Shown: positions 24,156-35,539 of the stretch, one piece after another
Layout of the letters: every line of letters starts with the position of its first letter
How positions within the stretch are numbered: the first letter of the stretch is position 1
Notes under the pieces: model-generated
Databases searched by the model: none
What the model saw: only the letters and a program-made list of their open reading frames with translations
What the model was told of the DNA's origin: nothing
Assembly (NCBI GenBank): GCA_029844215.1
Contig: CM056736.1
Location: 25,171,501 to 25,235,500 of the forward strand
From: Przewalskia tangutica
Lineage: Eukaryota; Streptophyta; Magnoliopsida; Solanales; Solanaceae
DNA length: 64,000 bases
Direction of reading: 5' to 3'
Made by a program: the position numbers and the translations under genes

Positions 24156-24451
24156 TGAGGCTCCTGACCGAAACACCTTTTTGTCCGACTGCGCACTGAG
24201 CTTGCAACTCCCATAACTTTCTAATCCGATGTCCTATCGACGAACGGTTGGTTGCATTGGAAACTAGACTCAATGAACTACGCACTAGGCCTTTGAAACA
24301 CCTAGGAACCCTCAATGTAATGGGTCATAACCCGCCTCAAAGTTAACTAAAAACCCGTCCGAAATAATCCGTCAACCTATCTTTCGAAAATTTAAGTCTA
24401 ACTCCCTTTCGTATGCTCCCATACGCATGGTCAGAACTACGGGGTATAACA

Positions 24452-24466
24452 TTCTCCCCCCCTTAG
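24452..24466 (-). other. Gypsy polypurine tract
   Basis: On the minus strand AAGGGGGGGAGAA lies directly before the 3' LTR start TGTTATACC. It is the expected primer for plus-strand DNA synthesis. Confidence 0.85.
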
Positions 24467-24500
24467 AAACATTCATCCTGAATGTTCCTTCTAGGCTTAC

Positions 24501-26146
24501 TCAAAACACAATATCGACATAGACCCTCTTAACTATTCTTTTTGCAATTAAAGACGCTCCACGAGCCACAATATTACTCAAGCATAATTGCCAAATTAAA
24601 ACTAACAAGCAGGAAAGTGGGTTACCTGGAGGTGTAGGAAATAAGTGAGGATACTTCTTCATCATGTCATCCTCTGCTTCCCACGTCATCTCCTCCCTGT
24701 TCTCGTTCCGCCATAAGACTTTGACGGAAGCCACATCCTTTGTCCGAAGTCGCCTAACCTGACGATCGAGTATCGCTATGGGACTCTCCTCATACAATAA
24801 CCCCTCTGTCACCTGGACATCACAAATCGGATGCACTCTATATGGATCTCCAATACATTTCCGCAACATAGACACATGGAAAACTGGATGTACTGCCTCC
24901 AGATCGGACGACAGATCCAACTCATAGGCAACCTTGCCTACTCTACGGACAATCTGATAAGGCCCAATGTACCTTGGGCTGAGTTTCCCTTTCTTCCCAA
25001 ATCTCATCACGCCCTTCATGGGCGATACCTTCAGGAAAACCCAATCATCTATCTCAAACTCCAAGTGTCGACGCCGATGATCTGCATACGACTTCTGTCG
25101 ACTCTGAGCTGCCAACAACCGCTCCTGGATAAGCTTCACCTTATCCACTGCCTGCTGAATCAAGTCTGGCCCGACCAACTGAACTTCTCCCACCTCAAAC
25201 CAACCTATCGGTGACCTGCACTTCCTCCCGTATAAAGCCTCATACGGCGCCATCTGGATACTAGAATGGTAGCTGTTGTTATAAGCAAACTCCACCAGAG
25301 GTAAATGATCCTTCCAGCTACCCCTGAAATCGATAACACAAGCCCGCAAAGATATCCTCGAGTGCGGATAGTACGCTCGGCTTTGTCCGTCGATGCGAGG
25401 GTGAAACACGATCGCGAGACTCACTGTGTCCCTAATCCTTCGAAAAGACCTTCAAAGTTAGCCGTGGCGGGATCCTGCATGCGAAATAATCGATATAGGA
25501 ACTCCGTGCAATCTCACAATCTCCCTGATATACAGTCTAGCATAATCCTCGGCCGAAAAAGTCATCCTGACTGGAAGAAAATGGGCTGATTTAAATCGCC
25601 GACAATGACCCAAATGGAATCATGCTTCCTCTGAGTGGTAGGTAACCCTGTAATAAAGTCCATATTGATCACCTCCCATTTCCACACCGGAATATCAATA
25701 GCCTGCAACAGCCCACCGGGCTTCTGGTGCTCAACTTTGACCTGCTGACAATTCGGACACTGTGCAGCAAAACCTGCCACGTCCCTCTTCAGGCCATCCC
25801 ACCAATACACACATCTGAGGTCACGGTACATCTTAGTCGACACCGGATGAATAGAATAACGCGCATTGTGTGCCTCCCCCAGAATCTGCTGACGAAGTAC
25901 TGTCACATCGGGAACACACAACCGACCCTCAAATCTTAGCACCCCGTCAGGTGCTACCTCAAATAGACTCTTCTCCTCCTGAAGCGCTGCATCTCGATAC
26001 CGTACCAGAATCGGATCCTCATATTGTCGCCTCTTCACCTCCTCGACGATGGAAGCCTCGGCAAACTCTCGAACCCGAACTTCATTACTATCAAAATCAA
26101 CCAAACGAACCCCAAGGCTCGCTAGCTGATGTAATTCTCGGACCAT
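24501..26146 (-). pseudogene. Gypsy integrase with chromodomain-like C-terminus
   Basis: Two minus-strand frames form the integrase. 25562-26146 has the zinc-binding region (GEAHNARYSIHPVSTKMYRD, then CPNCQQVK) and the first core aspartate (NMDFITGLP). 24501-25424 has the end of the core (WKDHLPLVEFAYNNSYHSSI, APYEALYGRKCRSP), then PVFHVSMLRK and a chromodomain-like tail (ILDRQVRRLRTKDVASVKVLWR...TWEAEDDM). The core between 25425 and 25561 is broken, and the catalytic glutamate, normally just after DGQS, is lost. The tail directs chromatin-targeted insertion in known chromoviruses. Confidence 0.88.
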
Positions 26147-26161
26147 ATCCCTTCTCTCTGG

Positions 26162-27241
26162 CTATACACCAGACAGACTACCCATCGATCGACGACTAAG
26201 GGCATCTGCAACTACATTGGCCTTCCCTGGGTGATATAGAATATCGACATCGTAATCCTTAAGCAGCTCCAACCACCGTCTCTGCCGCAAGTTCAGCTCC
26301 CTCTGGCTGAAGATATACTGGAGACTCTTGTGGTCTGTGTAAATATCCACGTGAACTCCATATAAATAATGTCTCCAGATCTTCAAGGCATGAATCACTG
26401 CTGCCAACTCTAAGTCATGTGTGGGATAGTTCTTCTCATGTTTCCTAAGCTGTCGAGATGCGTAAGCTATAACTTTGTTGTGCTGCATCAGCACGCACCC
26501 AAGCCCGACACCTGACGTATCACAATAAACCACATATCCGTCTAAACCCTCTGGAAGAGTAAGAACTGGGGCGGTTGTCAATTTCTCCTTTAGCAATGAA
26601 ACTTCCTCACAAGCATCCGTCCAGGAACATACCGTCTTACGAGTCGGCTTAGTCAAAGTCTTTGAAATGGAAGCAAACTTCTCCACAAACCTCCGATAAT
26701 ATCCTGCAAGGCCCAAAAAGCTGCGCACTTCCGTCGGTGTAGTGGGTCTGGGCCAAGTCTTGACTGCCTCAATCTTAGCTGTATCAACCCGAGTACCATC
26801 GGCCCCGATAACATGCCCTAAGAAAGCCACTGAAGCCAACCAAAACTCGCATTTCGAGAACTTGGCATACAACTGCCGGTCCCGGAGGACTCCCAATACC
26901 GTCCTCAAATGATCCGCATGTTCCTGCTTTGTGCGCGAATAAACCAGGATATCATCAATGAATACTATAACAAACATATCCAAGAACGGCTTGAACACCC
27001 GGTTCATCAAATCCATGAATACTGCTGGGGTATTGGTCAACCCGAAAGACATCACCCTGAACTCATAGTGCCCATACCGGGTCCTGAATGCAGTCTTTGG
27101 GATATCTGCCTCTCTAACTCGCACCTGATGATAACCAGATCGCAGGTCTATCTTGGAGAAACATCTCGCACCCTGCAACTGGTTAAACAAATCATCAATC
27201 CTGGAGAGGGGATATCTGTTCTTGATAGTTACCTTATTCAT
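26162..27241 (-). pseudogene. Gypsy reverse transcriptase - RNase H
   Basis: A 359-residue open stretch holds most of the reverse transcriptase: LNKVTIKNRYPL-type start, DLRSGYHQVRV (~residues 33-43), FRVMSFGLTNTP, catalytic FIDDILVYS, FLGLAGYYRRFVE. It also holds RNase H (YVVYCDTSGVGLGCVLMQ, LELAAVIHALKIWRHYLYG, YTDHKSLQY, VVADALSRR). The catalytic residues look intact. A premature TAG at 26162-26164, in the same frame as the integrase ORF, cuts the polyprotein. The upstream start is broken near 27242 by a stop. It is the best-preserved domain of this element. Confidence 0.92.
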
Positions 27242-27279
27242 TTGTCATCAACACATACGCGTCGCGTCATCCTTCTTCT

Positions 27280-28335
27280 TTACAAATAACACCGGCGCTC
27301 CCTGGGAGAAACACTTGGCTCGATAAAGCCTTTCTCCGCAAGTCCTTCATGGTCTTTCAATTCCTTCAACTCGGCGGGTGCCATCTGTATGGCGAGAATA
27401 GATATCGGCCGAGTGTCCGCGAAAATCAATGCAAAAATCAATCTCCTCTCGAGGGGATACGGAAGCTTCGTGCGGGAATACGTCGAAAACTCTCTAACGG
27501 CCGGACCGATCAAGGTCCGGTATCTCACCTCGATGTCGAATACGAACCATATGGTAGATATACCCTTCCGCACCATCTTCATAGCCGAGGTAAGAAATAA
27601 ACCTACCGCCGACGCGATGTTCCTTCCACTCGATAACCTCGCCACCAGAAAGCGGAACCGAACTAATCTCTCTCTACAGTCCACATTGGCATAGCAAGAC
27701 GCTAGCCAGTCCATACCCATAATTACATCAAAGTCCATCATATCCAACTCTATCAAGTCGGCTAGAGTATGACGACTGTCTATAGTCACTGGGCAAGCCT
27801 TATATACTCGCTCAGCTACCACCGAATCACCCACTGCCGTAGCCACCTCAAAAGTTTTTATGGACTCGGGCTCTATCCCTATTCTACCAGCAATATGAGG
27901 AGATATATAGGACAAGGTAGAACCTGGATCTATCAAATCATATACATCACAACATGAAATCAATAATGTACCTGTGACGACATCTGGTGACGCCTCCTGG
28001 TCCTGACGGCTGGACATAGCATAAATGCGGTTCTGAGGACCGCTGGAACTGGAACCCCTACCACGACCCCTGCCGCGGCCTGCTGGTCCGTGAACACCCT
28101 GCCGCTTCGGGCGACGCCATCGAAGACGAAGATCCGACCATCGACCGCTTCGGTGAGCCATAACATTCCCGTCGCCTCTAGTCGGACAATCTCTCCTCAA
28201 ATGGCCCTGCTGGCCACAAGAGTAACAAGCCCCTGGAGTAACACGACACCCTCCATAATGGAAATCGCCACATCGGCCACACCGAGGTATAGGTGACCTC
28301 GTCGACGGAACCACGGTCCTCTGGAACTCAGCCAC
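27280..28335 (-). pseudogene. Gypsy zinc knuckle and aspartic protease
   Basis: It contains one CCHC zinc knuckle (CYSCGQQGHLRRDC, ~residues 37-50), which binds element RNA. It then has a retropepsin-like protease: DLIDPGSTLSYIS with a DPGS active site (consensus D-S/T-G), and IMGMDWLASCYANVDC. The region that normally links protease to reverse transcriptase (about 27290-27620) is scrambled, but RPISILAIQMAPAELKELKD and EKGFIEPSVSP survive. A frame break lies before the reverse transcriptase. The ORFs on the plus strand are shadows. Confidence 0.85.
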
Positions 28336-28350
28336 AGGACCTGTCCCGCC

Positions 28351-29346
28351 TCAATGCCTCAGACGTCCGGAAGATGGTGGAGGAGCGCTCTGAACCGGCT
28401 GAGGTGCAAACCCGGTCTGCTGTTGAGGTTGTCTACCTCGAAAACTACCAGAGGACCCTGCTGTCCTGACCCTCTTCTGCTGATACCTGTCAATCTGTCG
28501 TCCCCTGCGTTCCTCACACCCAAGTGCATATGTCTGCATGCGGGCAATGTCCATGCCCGGCTGAAGAGCTACTCCCGTGCAACTCTCTGCCAAGTAATCA
28601 TCGAGCCCTGTGATATAGCGGTGCACCCTGTCCTCCATGTCTGCTACCAAGGCGGGTACATACCGAACCAACGAGTCAAACTCTATGTTGTACTCCCGAA
28701 CTGTCCGCCCACTCTGCCTCAGTGTCAAAAATTTGTCGGCCCGATCCCTCCTTATCTGCGGAGGCAAGAAATGGCCAAGGAACGCCTCTGAGAACTCGTC
28801 CCAAACAGCTGGAAGCGCATGCTCCCCCCGGGATAGTTCCCATGAATCATACCAGTCGACCATAGTATCTCGCAGCCGATGTGAGCCTGATATCGACTCT
28901 GTCTCGAAGCCGGATCACTCTCGATCCAGAATCGCTTCGGATAAACTCCTGAGGATCATCCTCAGGCCTCGATCCATAGAACTCTAGTGGGTTGCAACTC
29001 AAAAAGTCCCGCAGTCTCAAACTATCAGATCTGGGGTGGACGCGCAATGGAACCGCCTCCCGTCTGTCCTCCTTCCTAGCCACGATCCTGGCTAATAACT
29101 GGCCATCTCCTTGTAACCCATATCCTCTGCTCCAGGCTGTGTAACTGGAGGCTCAGGTATCGCGGTCTCAGTAGCCGCTGCTGCTGCCCCGAACTCTGCT
29201 GGGAGTGACGACGTCGTGGAACTCGCCGTCCGAAACATCTCCTCTGGTAAAGACTGGGCCTGTGCCCTGGTAACCCTCGGTGTCCTACTAGTAGTTCCCT
29301 CTGCTGCCTTGCCCTTTTGGGCCGCGGTTGCCTTGCGTGGAGGCAT
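28351..29346 (-). pseudogene. Gypsy gag
   Basis: Gag starts at the ATG at 29344-29346 (MPPRKATAAQKGKAAEG, basic N-terminus). It continues through 28847-29083 (LSCNPLEFYGSRPEDDPQEFI) and 28351-28863 (WDEFSEAFLGHFLPPQIRRDRADKF-type gag core, LRQSGRTVREYNIEFDSL, a Q/P-rich tail). The pattern WxxFxxxFxxxFxP is typical of Ty3/gypsy gag. It is split by a stop near 29084-29091, a frameshift near 28850 and another before 28335. Gag would form the particle in the cytoplasm. Confidence 0.88.
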
Positions 29347-29536
29347 AACTGATACAGAGAAAATATGTCAGAGGGAGTTCAACCTATAATACAGCTCTAT
29401 TGCACGATCTTAGAGTGAAAGAATGGAAACCAATCCTAAATATCCTGTAGCCTCCTGATTATAGATGTGGTGCACGACACACCGATAATCAAGACTCTAC
29501 TAGATACGGCCTGTAGACCCTTTCCGAGGATTAACT

Positions 29537-29548
29537 TCCCTGATACCA
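29537..29548 (-). other. Gypsy primer-binding site
   Basis: On the minus strand TGGTATCAGGGA lies four bases after the 5' LTR end. It matches the initiator tRNA-Met type PBS (TGGTATCAGAGC) in the first nine bases. Confidence 0.85.
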
Positions 29549-29552
29549 CTTT

Positions 29553-32295
29553 TGTCACGACCCGACCACGGACCCGTGACTGGTGCCTTACCCCGGGCAC
29601 CCTTGTGATACAACATCAGAGAAAACCAGCGGAAAATAAACTCACAACAAAAACTCATATAGAAAATAAACAGGCTAACAAAAAACGGCTACCTCTAACG
29701 TAACAAAGCTGAACAGTTACATCCTTAACAACCCAAGCTATAACAGGACTACAGACCTCTAAGAAAGAGTAAACACTATGACGGGACAGGGCCCCGTCAT
29801 GCCCCTGAATGTACAAATATCTACAACACCGGGGAGAACCGTACCAAAAGTCGAGCCTCCGGAGAAATGGAGCTCCTGACACCTGAGTAAAGATCCTAAG
29901 AATGAGGATCCACCACCTGCTTTCCCTTACCTGCGGCATGAACGCAGCCCCCGAGGAAGGGGGTCAGTACACAATATGTACCAAGTATGTAAAACTGGAA
30001 AATACTATAATAATATCATAAGTTTAAAATAAACTGGAGTCATGGAAGAGAGTCAAAAATACCGTACACTGTGCCTTACTAACAATGAGAGTAACAAGTA
30101 TAAACTTTACTGCATAAAATAGGAGGCTCATGATCAAAACAGGATCTCCCGCCCGTAGTATCATTAAGCAATCCTACTCCTGGGACTATTTCACCCGCAT
30201 GGGTCCTGTGGACCCGCATAAGGTCATCACCTCGCATGGGACTATTTCACCCGCATGGGACTATTTCACCCGCATGAGGTCATCCGCCTCGCATGGGACT
30301 ATTTCACCCGCATGGGTCCTGTGGACCCGCATGAGTACAAGCGCCGCACTCGCATCATGGGTAGCAAATCCATGGCATAAATAGTAATAATAATAATAAT
30401 ACATAAATCAGCACAACCGGCTATCGTACATAACATAAGCGCTACCGGCTTATCATAACGTAAGCAAGTTAAGAATATCTCCTAACTTCTTAATAACATT
30501 TCTAGTACATCCTCTCATTTTAGTTACTTAAGGCACTACATGTCATTTTAAAAGAAAATCCGGGAATTTAAACCAAGTACCACGTTCCTTAAACCTTTTA
30601 AGAAAATGACTCATTTTTATGTAAAAACTCCCAAGATACTAATAACCGTAGTATCAAGTCACGACAACTTTTCAAAACAAGTCACGTTTACCTTTAAAAA
30701 TACAATAGGCTTCTAAAATCAAGTGACTTCATCTCTTTTAAAACCTTAGGCAATTAATCCTTAAAAACAATTTGTCTTCCACAAATTCCAATCCTTTATC
30801 CGTACTTATTTTACTTGGAGTAAACCTTTTCTTGTTAACCTTTCATAAAGTCAATACAACCAACTTCCCATAAAGTTGTTATATTATCATTATACACTAG
30901 TCAAACACATCTCCCTATATCCAAGGGACTTATACTTTTAAACGAAACAAGTATCATATACTTAAAACAAGTGAAGAATGCCAAATCTTGTACGTCTACC
31001 GTACTACATAGGTACAACTACTCATGCTCAAGAGATAGGAAAGCTCCACATACCTCTTCGGTCAATCCACTTGCTAAGTCCAAAATACAGCACGTAATAT
31101 GTCAACCTATAATGACCATAATACGTTTATTAACTTCTAGTTTCAATGTAGACATTTCTAAGTTCAAAGTTACTAATTTCTATGGAAAATTGGGCAGCAT
31201 TTCCTTTGTTTCTACATATTTTGCCACCTCTTTCAAGGCCGAATTCAACATCCAAACGCCACATTTAAGGCCCAACAATCCAAACATTTCAAAGGGGATT
31301 ACACACCTAAACTTGGGTGTGTAAAATTCTGCCCCATAAGGTACAACAACTAACTTAACAAGTTTAAGGTAGTTTTTAGGCTACAACATGCTCACATAAC
31401 CTTCTTAACCAATCCTTTCATATCCAAACCATATTTCTTACATGCAATGAATCTAAGAGCATTATTTACTACTACAAGTTCCTTCTTCTTTACATGTAAC
31501 ACAATTAACTAGCCATAAGAGAAGAATTGTTACCTAAGAGCTTTAGCCAAAATTATTCCAACAACTTTGCTAGCCTCTTTTTCAAGAACACCACCACAAT
31601 AACTCCTACAAGCTAGCCACAAGCTTTCTTTCTTGCCACACTTTTTCAGATTTTTCTCAAGCTTTGAATTTCTCTTGGAATTCTAGAGAGAATTGAGAGC
31701 TTTAGCTTTAGAGAGAGAGAAGGTCTTTGAAAGATTGACCAAGTCTTCAAGACTTGGTCAATATATAAGACATACAAAAATCAGATGGGGGGGACACTTG
31801 TCACCCACCCATGGCCTCTTTTAAAATAAAACAGTGCAGAATTTTCCACTTAACTTCGCAAAACCCGCCTCGGCGTCGCGGCGCTAAAACCCCTGCAACC
31901 CTCGTAACTTACGCGCCGATTTTTCAGGCGCGCAGGCTGCAACTTCAGCGTTCCCACAGAATATCCGGCGCCGCGGCCCTGCATCCGGCGCCGCGGCCCT
32001 GAGGCTCCTGACCGAAACACCTTTTTGTCCGACTGCGCACTGAGCTTGCAACTCCCATAACTTTCTAATCTGATGTCCTATCGACGAACGGTTGGTTGCA
32101 TTGGAAACTAGACTCAATGAACTACGCACTAGGCCTTTGAAACACCTAGGAACCCTCAATTTAACGGGTCATAACCCGCCTCAAAGTTAACTAAAAACCC
32201 GTCCGAAACAATCCGTCAACCTATCGTTCGAAAATTTAAGTCTAACTCCTTTTCGTATGCTCCCATACACATGGTCAGAACTACGGGGTATAACA
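29553..32295 (-). repeat. Gypsy 5' LTR
   Basis: 2743 bp, almost identical to 21721-24451 over most of its length. Differences cluster in the GC-module block (31873-32000, with a tandem copy of TCCGGCGCCGCGGCCCTG at 31965-31981 and 31984-32000), in the tandem array (30178-30345), and at 29840-29975. Confidence 0.94.
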
Positions 32296-32300
32296 AATCT

Positions 32301-32578
32301 CTTCTGAAACTCGGTTGGAATTCCTAGCATTGTAAGAGTTAGAAATTACATCGGAGTTTTTAGAACTTGCAATCGAGGAACATTTGCATGCACACCCTCG
32401 GCGTACATAAAATCTTAAAGACTCCAGATTTAACAAACTGTAAGTAATCTTTCGATGTATTACAGTTTACTTTGTGCTTTTATATTATATAATCATACTA
32501 CAGTTTGACCGCCATGTTGGGTTTGAAACATAAATTTTCAAATTCCACTGCGTGTACGAACCCGACAAAACGCTTACA
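32301..32578 (+). repeat. Copia 5' LTR, right part
   Basis: It resumes the copia LTR after the AATCT duplicate (32296-32300), colinear with 39855-39982 and, inverted, with 41399-41690. It ends CGCTTACA at 32578, just before the PBS. Confidence 0.93.
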
Positions 32579-32579
32579 G

Positions 32580-32590
32580 TGGTATCAGAG
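32580..32590 (+). other. Copia primer-binding site
   Basis: TGGTATCAGAG starts two bases after the LTR end, a perfect match to the initiator tRNA-Met type PBS core. Confidence 0.9.
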
Positions 32591-33642
32591 TCTGGGCTTT
32601 TTTGTATAATTATATGATGAATATTAATGATAATATGGGTTAGGATTTGTTTAGATCTAAATTTTATATCGTTAAGAAGCTTTAAAATCCTAAATATTTA
32701 GAACGCATAGTCCTTTCACCCGAATATGTTAAAACAATGATGTAATCGAGGAAGTCATTCCGATTTAACTCTTCTAAGTTGATATGCGTTATCCGATTCG
32801 TTTAGAACATGGTGCATTGAAACGAATAACGAGAATGAATTGGATGATGGTCGATGAATGTGTTGTTTGATGGTGAAGGAGATACGAGGATATATCTTGA
32901 AAATCTGACCCTAAACCAGTTTTAGGGTTTTGAAATTTCGGTATTTACATTTCTGGGGGTAAGACGCCGCGGCTCCACGATAGAGCGTCGCGGCGCTGAC
33001 TTGATGACTCCAGAGGCGTCGCGGCGCTGTTCATCCAAAAAGCTTAAAATAAATTTTCGGACTTACGACATCTGAGCCGCGGCACCACGCTGGTGGCGCG
33101 GCGCTAACATTTGCGAGAATGGGTTCGCTTACGGTATCGCGACGCCACGATTAGGGCCACGCCCGGCGGCGGTGATATAAAAAAATATTTGAATCGGCAA
33201 GTTTTAATAATCAGATTCTGAAGTTCAAAAAATGACAGAATCTGAAAATATAAGTTTTAGTTGGACAAATTTGGTCCTTTCAGGCAGATCTGTAATTAAA
33301 GAAAGTTTCTGAAAATTGGATATTAAATTTGGAAATTACAAACAGGTCCCTAAAACTTGAAAATATTTTCTGAGAGTTAAAATTATATTTTTTAAATTTA
33401 ATGGGGTTCAAATTGAACTTTTAAATTCTTGAGGGACTAAACTGTAAATTTTAAAAGTTTGCAGGATTCCTGAAAATCGAAATTTTAAAATCAAAAAATG
33501 ATTAGAGACTATTTGACATAAACATAGATTTTAGAATTTAGACAAATAAACTCATAATTATCATTAATGGTAAATTATTGTATAATATACAAATGTGCTC
33601 AGTTTTTTTTGAATGTGAAGCATTTAAATTATTAGCATAGCG

Positions 33643-33744
33643 TCCGCAATTATTGTCTGGGTAGGCGGCGCCCAGTAATTATTTACTTAAATGACCGCAA
33701 TAACTGTCTGGGTAGGCGGCGCCCAGTATTTGATTAAAACCATC
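33643..33744 (+). repeat. 51-bp tandem duplication carrying a hairpin
   Basis: Two copies (33643-33693, 33694-33744) each hold the identical 19-mer CTGGGTAGGCGGCGCCCAG (33657-33675, 33708-33726). It folds with CTGGG/CCCAG arms. The flanks of the two copies have diverged (AATTATTGT vs AATAACTGT), but the 19-mers are unchanged. Confidence 0.85.
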
Positions 33745-33951
33745 TTATATCATGCCTATTGGGTTGATGGTTTTCCATCTAAATGTGTTTAGAAATTGCA
33801 TGATAGGATGTCATATGATGTATGAAAAGTTTGTTGATCCTGGTTGAAATCTCTGGAAACTGAAAATGTTCCCCAAATATTAAATACAAGTCTAAATTAA
33901 AGCGCGTCGTCCATTACAATTGTTAGGGTGTAAAATCATTTTCGGCGATAT

Positions 33952-34289
33952 GAGTATTTATGTCAAAGCATTTGCTCTAAGTCTACGGGACTCAGACCCT
34001 TTCATAGATGTATTAAAGTAAAAGTAGATGAGAAACTTTTGTGGGTATTTACACCAAAGTGTTTACTCACAAAGGCCAAATTTACTTAGATACTTAAACG
34101 CAGTCGCGTAATGGGGTTGACTTGTTTAGATGAGTCTTGGTGCCAAAGTGTTGGACTAATCTAAAGACGCAATATTAAAATGAAAGATATTTAATCAAAT
34201 CAAGAGTTGCAAATAAGCTTTGTAATTGGTTGAGGACCTACCAAAATGTGCTATTGAAGTTATCAGCCAAAGCAAACGCGGATGTAGCA
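33952..34289 (+). other. Series of hairpins with a conserved CAAAG loop
   Basis: Hairpin 1 is 33952-33977 (GAG/CTC, ATG/CAT, loop with CAAAG). Hairpin 2 is 34041-34070 (GTGGGTA/TACTCAC, ACAC/GTGT, loop CAAA). Hairpin 3 is 34126-34164 (TTAGAT/ATCTAA, AGTC/GACT, with CCAAAG in the apical part). Hairpin 4, the weakest, is 34249-34289 (TGCTA/TAGCA, CCAAAG inside). The motif spacing is about 90, 90 and 124 bases. Stems differ in sequence while the loop word stays. Confidence 0.6.
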
Positions 34290-34444
34290 TATGTTTGGAT
34301 CTTGACCCATTATGACCTTAGAATAATTTAGGTCCGTATTCTACCCTGGGGTCGTAGAAGTATGATAAAACAGTGGGAGCTTAACAAAAGACCATGTTAA
34401 ATTAGTCTAAAATGAATGTGTATAATAAGGCGAATGAATTTTGA

Positions 34445-35539
34445 TTGCATTTTCTTGTCTGTTTATATCTTCAGATCTTCGGAATGTCTAATTTCTCATT
34501 GAAAATGCTAATGGAATCGATTGGCACAGAAATCTTAGGATCGTCCAGAGACAAGAGAAAATTGAGTATGTGTTGGACAAGGTATTCCCTACAGTGCCTG
34601 CCGAAAACTCTGTTGAGTATGCCACATTTGACAAAGCTGCTTATGAGAAGCATTTTGAAGATGTCACTTCGGCACAATGTGTGATATTGTCTTCCATGTC
34701 ACCGGAGTTATAGAGACAGCACGAGCACATGGGACCCAATGAAATATTAGAATATTTAAAGAGTCTCTATGACTCTCAGTCTCAGACCATGGAGTATGAG
34801 CTGCTTATAGAGCTCTTTAAATGTAGACTCAATAAGGGGGCCAGGTGTCTGCACATGTGCTAAAAATGATTCGACTGATAGAAAGGTTGGCCTCCATTGA
34901 TATTAAGTTTCATGACAGAGTTGCTTCCACCCTTATCCTACATTCACTTCCACGTTCGTTTGAGAGTTTCATCATAAACTATAATATGAATGGAACTAAA
35001 GAAAAATTGTCGGAGTTGCACAATATGTTGAAGACCTTCGAATCTTTGATCTCCAAGAGCAAGGTTGTGCTCATGGTTGGCTCCTCTAGTCATCCCAAAC
35101 CGAAAGGTAAGGGAACTCAGAAGAGGAAGGGCAAAACTGTCGTTGCGCCCACAACAATAAAGCCCAAGGGAGAGCAAAGAAGAAGAAGAAGAAACTACCG
35201 GCTGTGGATGTGTGCATGAACTGCAATAGAAAATGGCACTGGAGGAAGAATTGTACTGCTCCAGGAGGAGGAAAGGCACCTGGTGCTCCTGCCTCTAGTG
35301 GACAAGGTATGTTTGTAATTGAAATAAATTTATCTATTAATGATTCTCATTCCTGGGTACTAGATACCGCTTGTGGCTCACACATTTGTACAAATGTGCA
35401 GGGGATAACTGACAGCAGGAAGGTCGGGCCACGAGAGGTGGACCTGCGCATTGGAAATGGAGCACGAGTTGATGCTGAGCGCGTGGGAACTTATAGATTA
35501 GATTTACCTTCCGACAAAGTTTTAATGTTCCCTCATTGA
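34445..35539 (+). pseudogene. Copia gag, zinc knuckle and protease
   Basis: The gag N-terminal part (34484 on) changes frame near 34550. A middle part at 34845-35219 (MIRLIERLASIDIKFHDRVASTLILHSLPRSFESF, then a basic lysine-rich tail) is typical copia gag. 35204-35539 has a CCHC knuckle (CMNCNRKWHWRKNC), then the protease start WVLDTACGSHIC, where the usual DTG reads DTA. A TAG near 34711 and frameshifts near 34845 and 35205 break the frame. The protein would package element RNA and cleave the polyprotein, but this copy is dead. Confidence 0.88.

Larger units (their letters stand above)
21721..24451 (-). repeat. Gypsy 3' LTR
   Basis: The 3' LTR in element orientation is 2731 bp. It starts, on the minus strand, TGTTATACCCCG at 24451 and ends GGTCGGGTCGTGACA at 21721. 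It has a TATATATT-type TATA tract on the minus strand near 23925-23935, GC-rich modules at 24039-24155, and a short tandem repeat at 22331-22505. Small indels set it apart from its partner at 21990-22110. ORFs such as 23138-23491 are LTR shadows shared with 30971-31324. Confidence 0.93.
21721..32295 (-). mobile_element. Full-length Ty3/gypsy chromovirus (Tekay/Del-like)
   Basis: It is 10.6 kb, has TG...CA ends, and is flanked by a perfect AATCT duplication (21716-21720, 32296-32300). On the minus strand the order is 5' LTR (32295-29553), PBS, gag, protease, RT-RNase H, integrase with a C-terminal chromodomain-like tail, PPT, and 3' LTR (24451-21721). The first 240 bp of the LTRs differ at only about four sites, so insertion was recent. 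All coding parts carry lesions, so it is non-autonomous now. Chromovirus placement rests on the pol order and the tail (inference on lineage). Confidence 0.95.
32591..34444 (+). other. Long noncoding copia leader with GC modules and hairpins
   Basis: There are 1.85 kb between PBS and gag without an ORF. GC-rich modules (GCCGCGGC, GCGTCGCGGCGCTG) lie at 32962-33176. A 51-bp duplication with a hairpin lies at 33643-33744 and a series of hairpins with CAAAG loops at 33952-34289. Copia leaders are usually much shorter, so extra sequence was acquired or retained here (inference). Confidence 0.7.
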
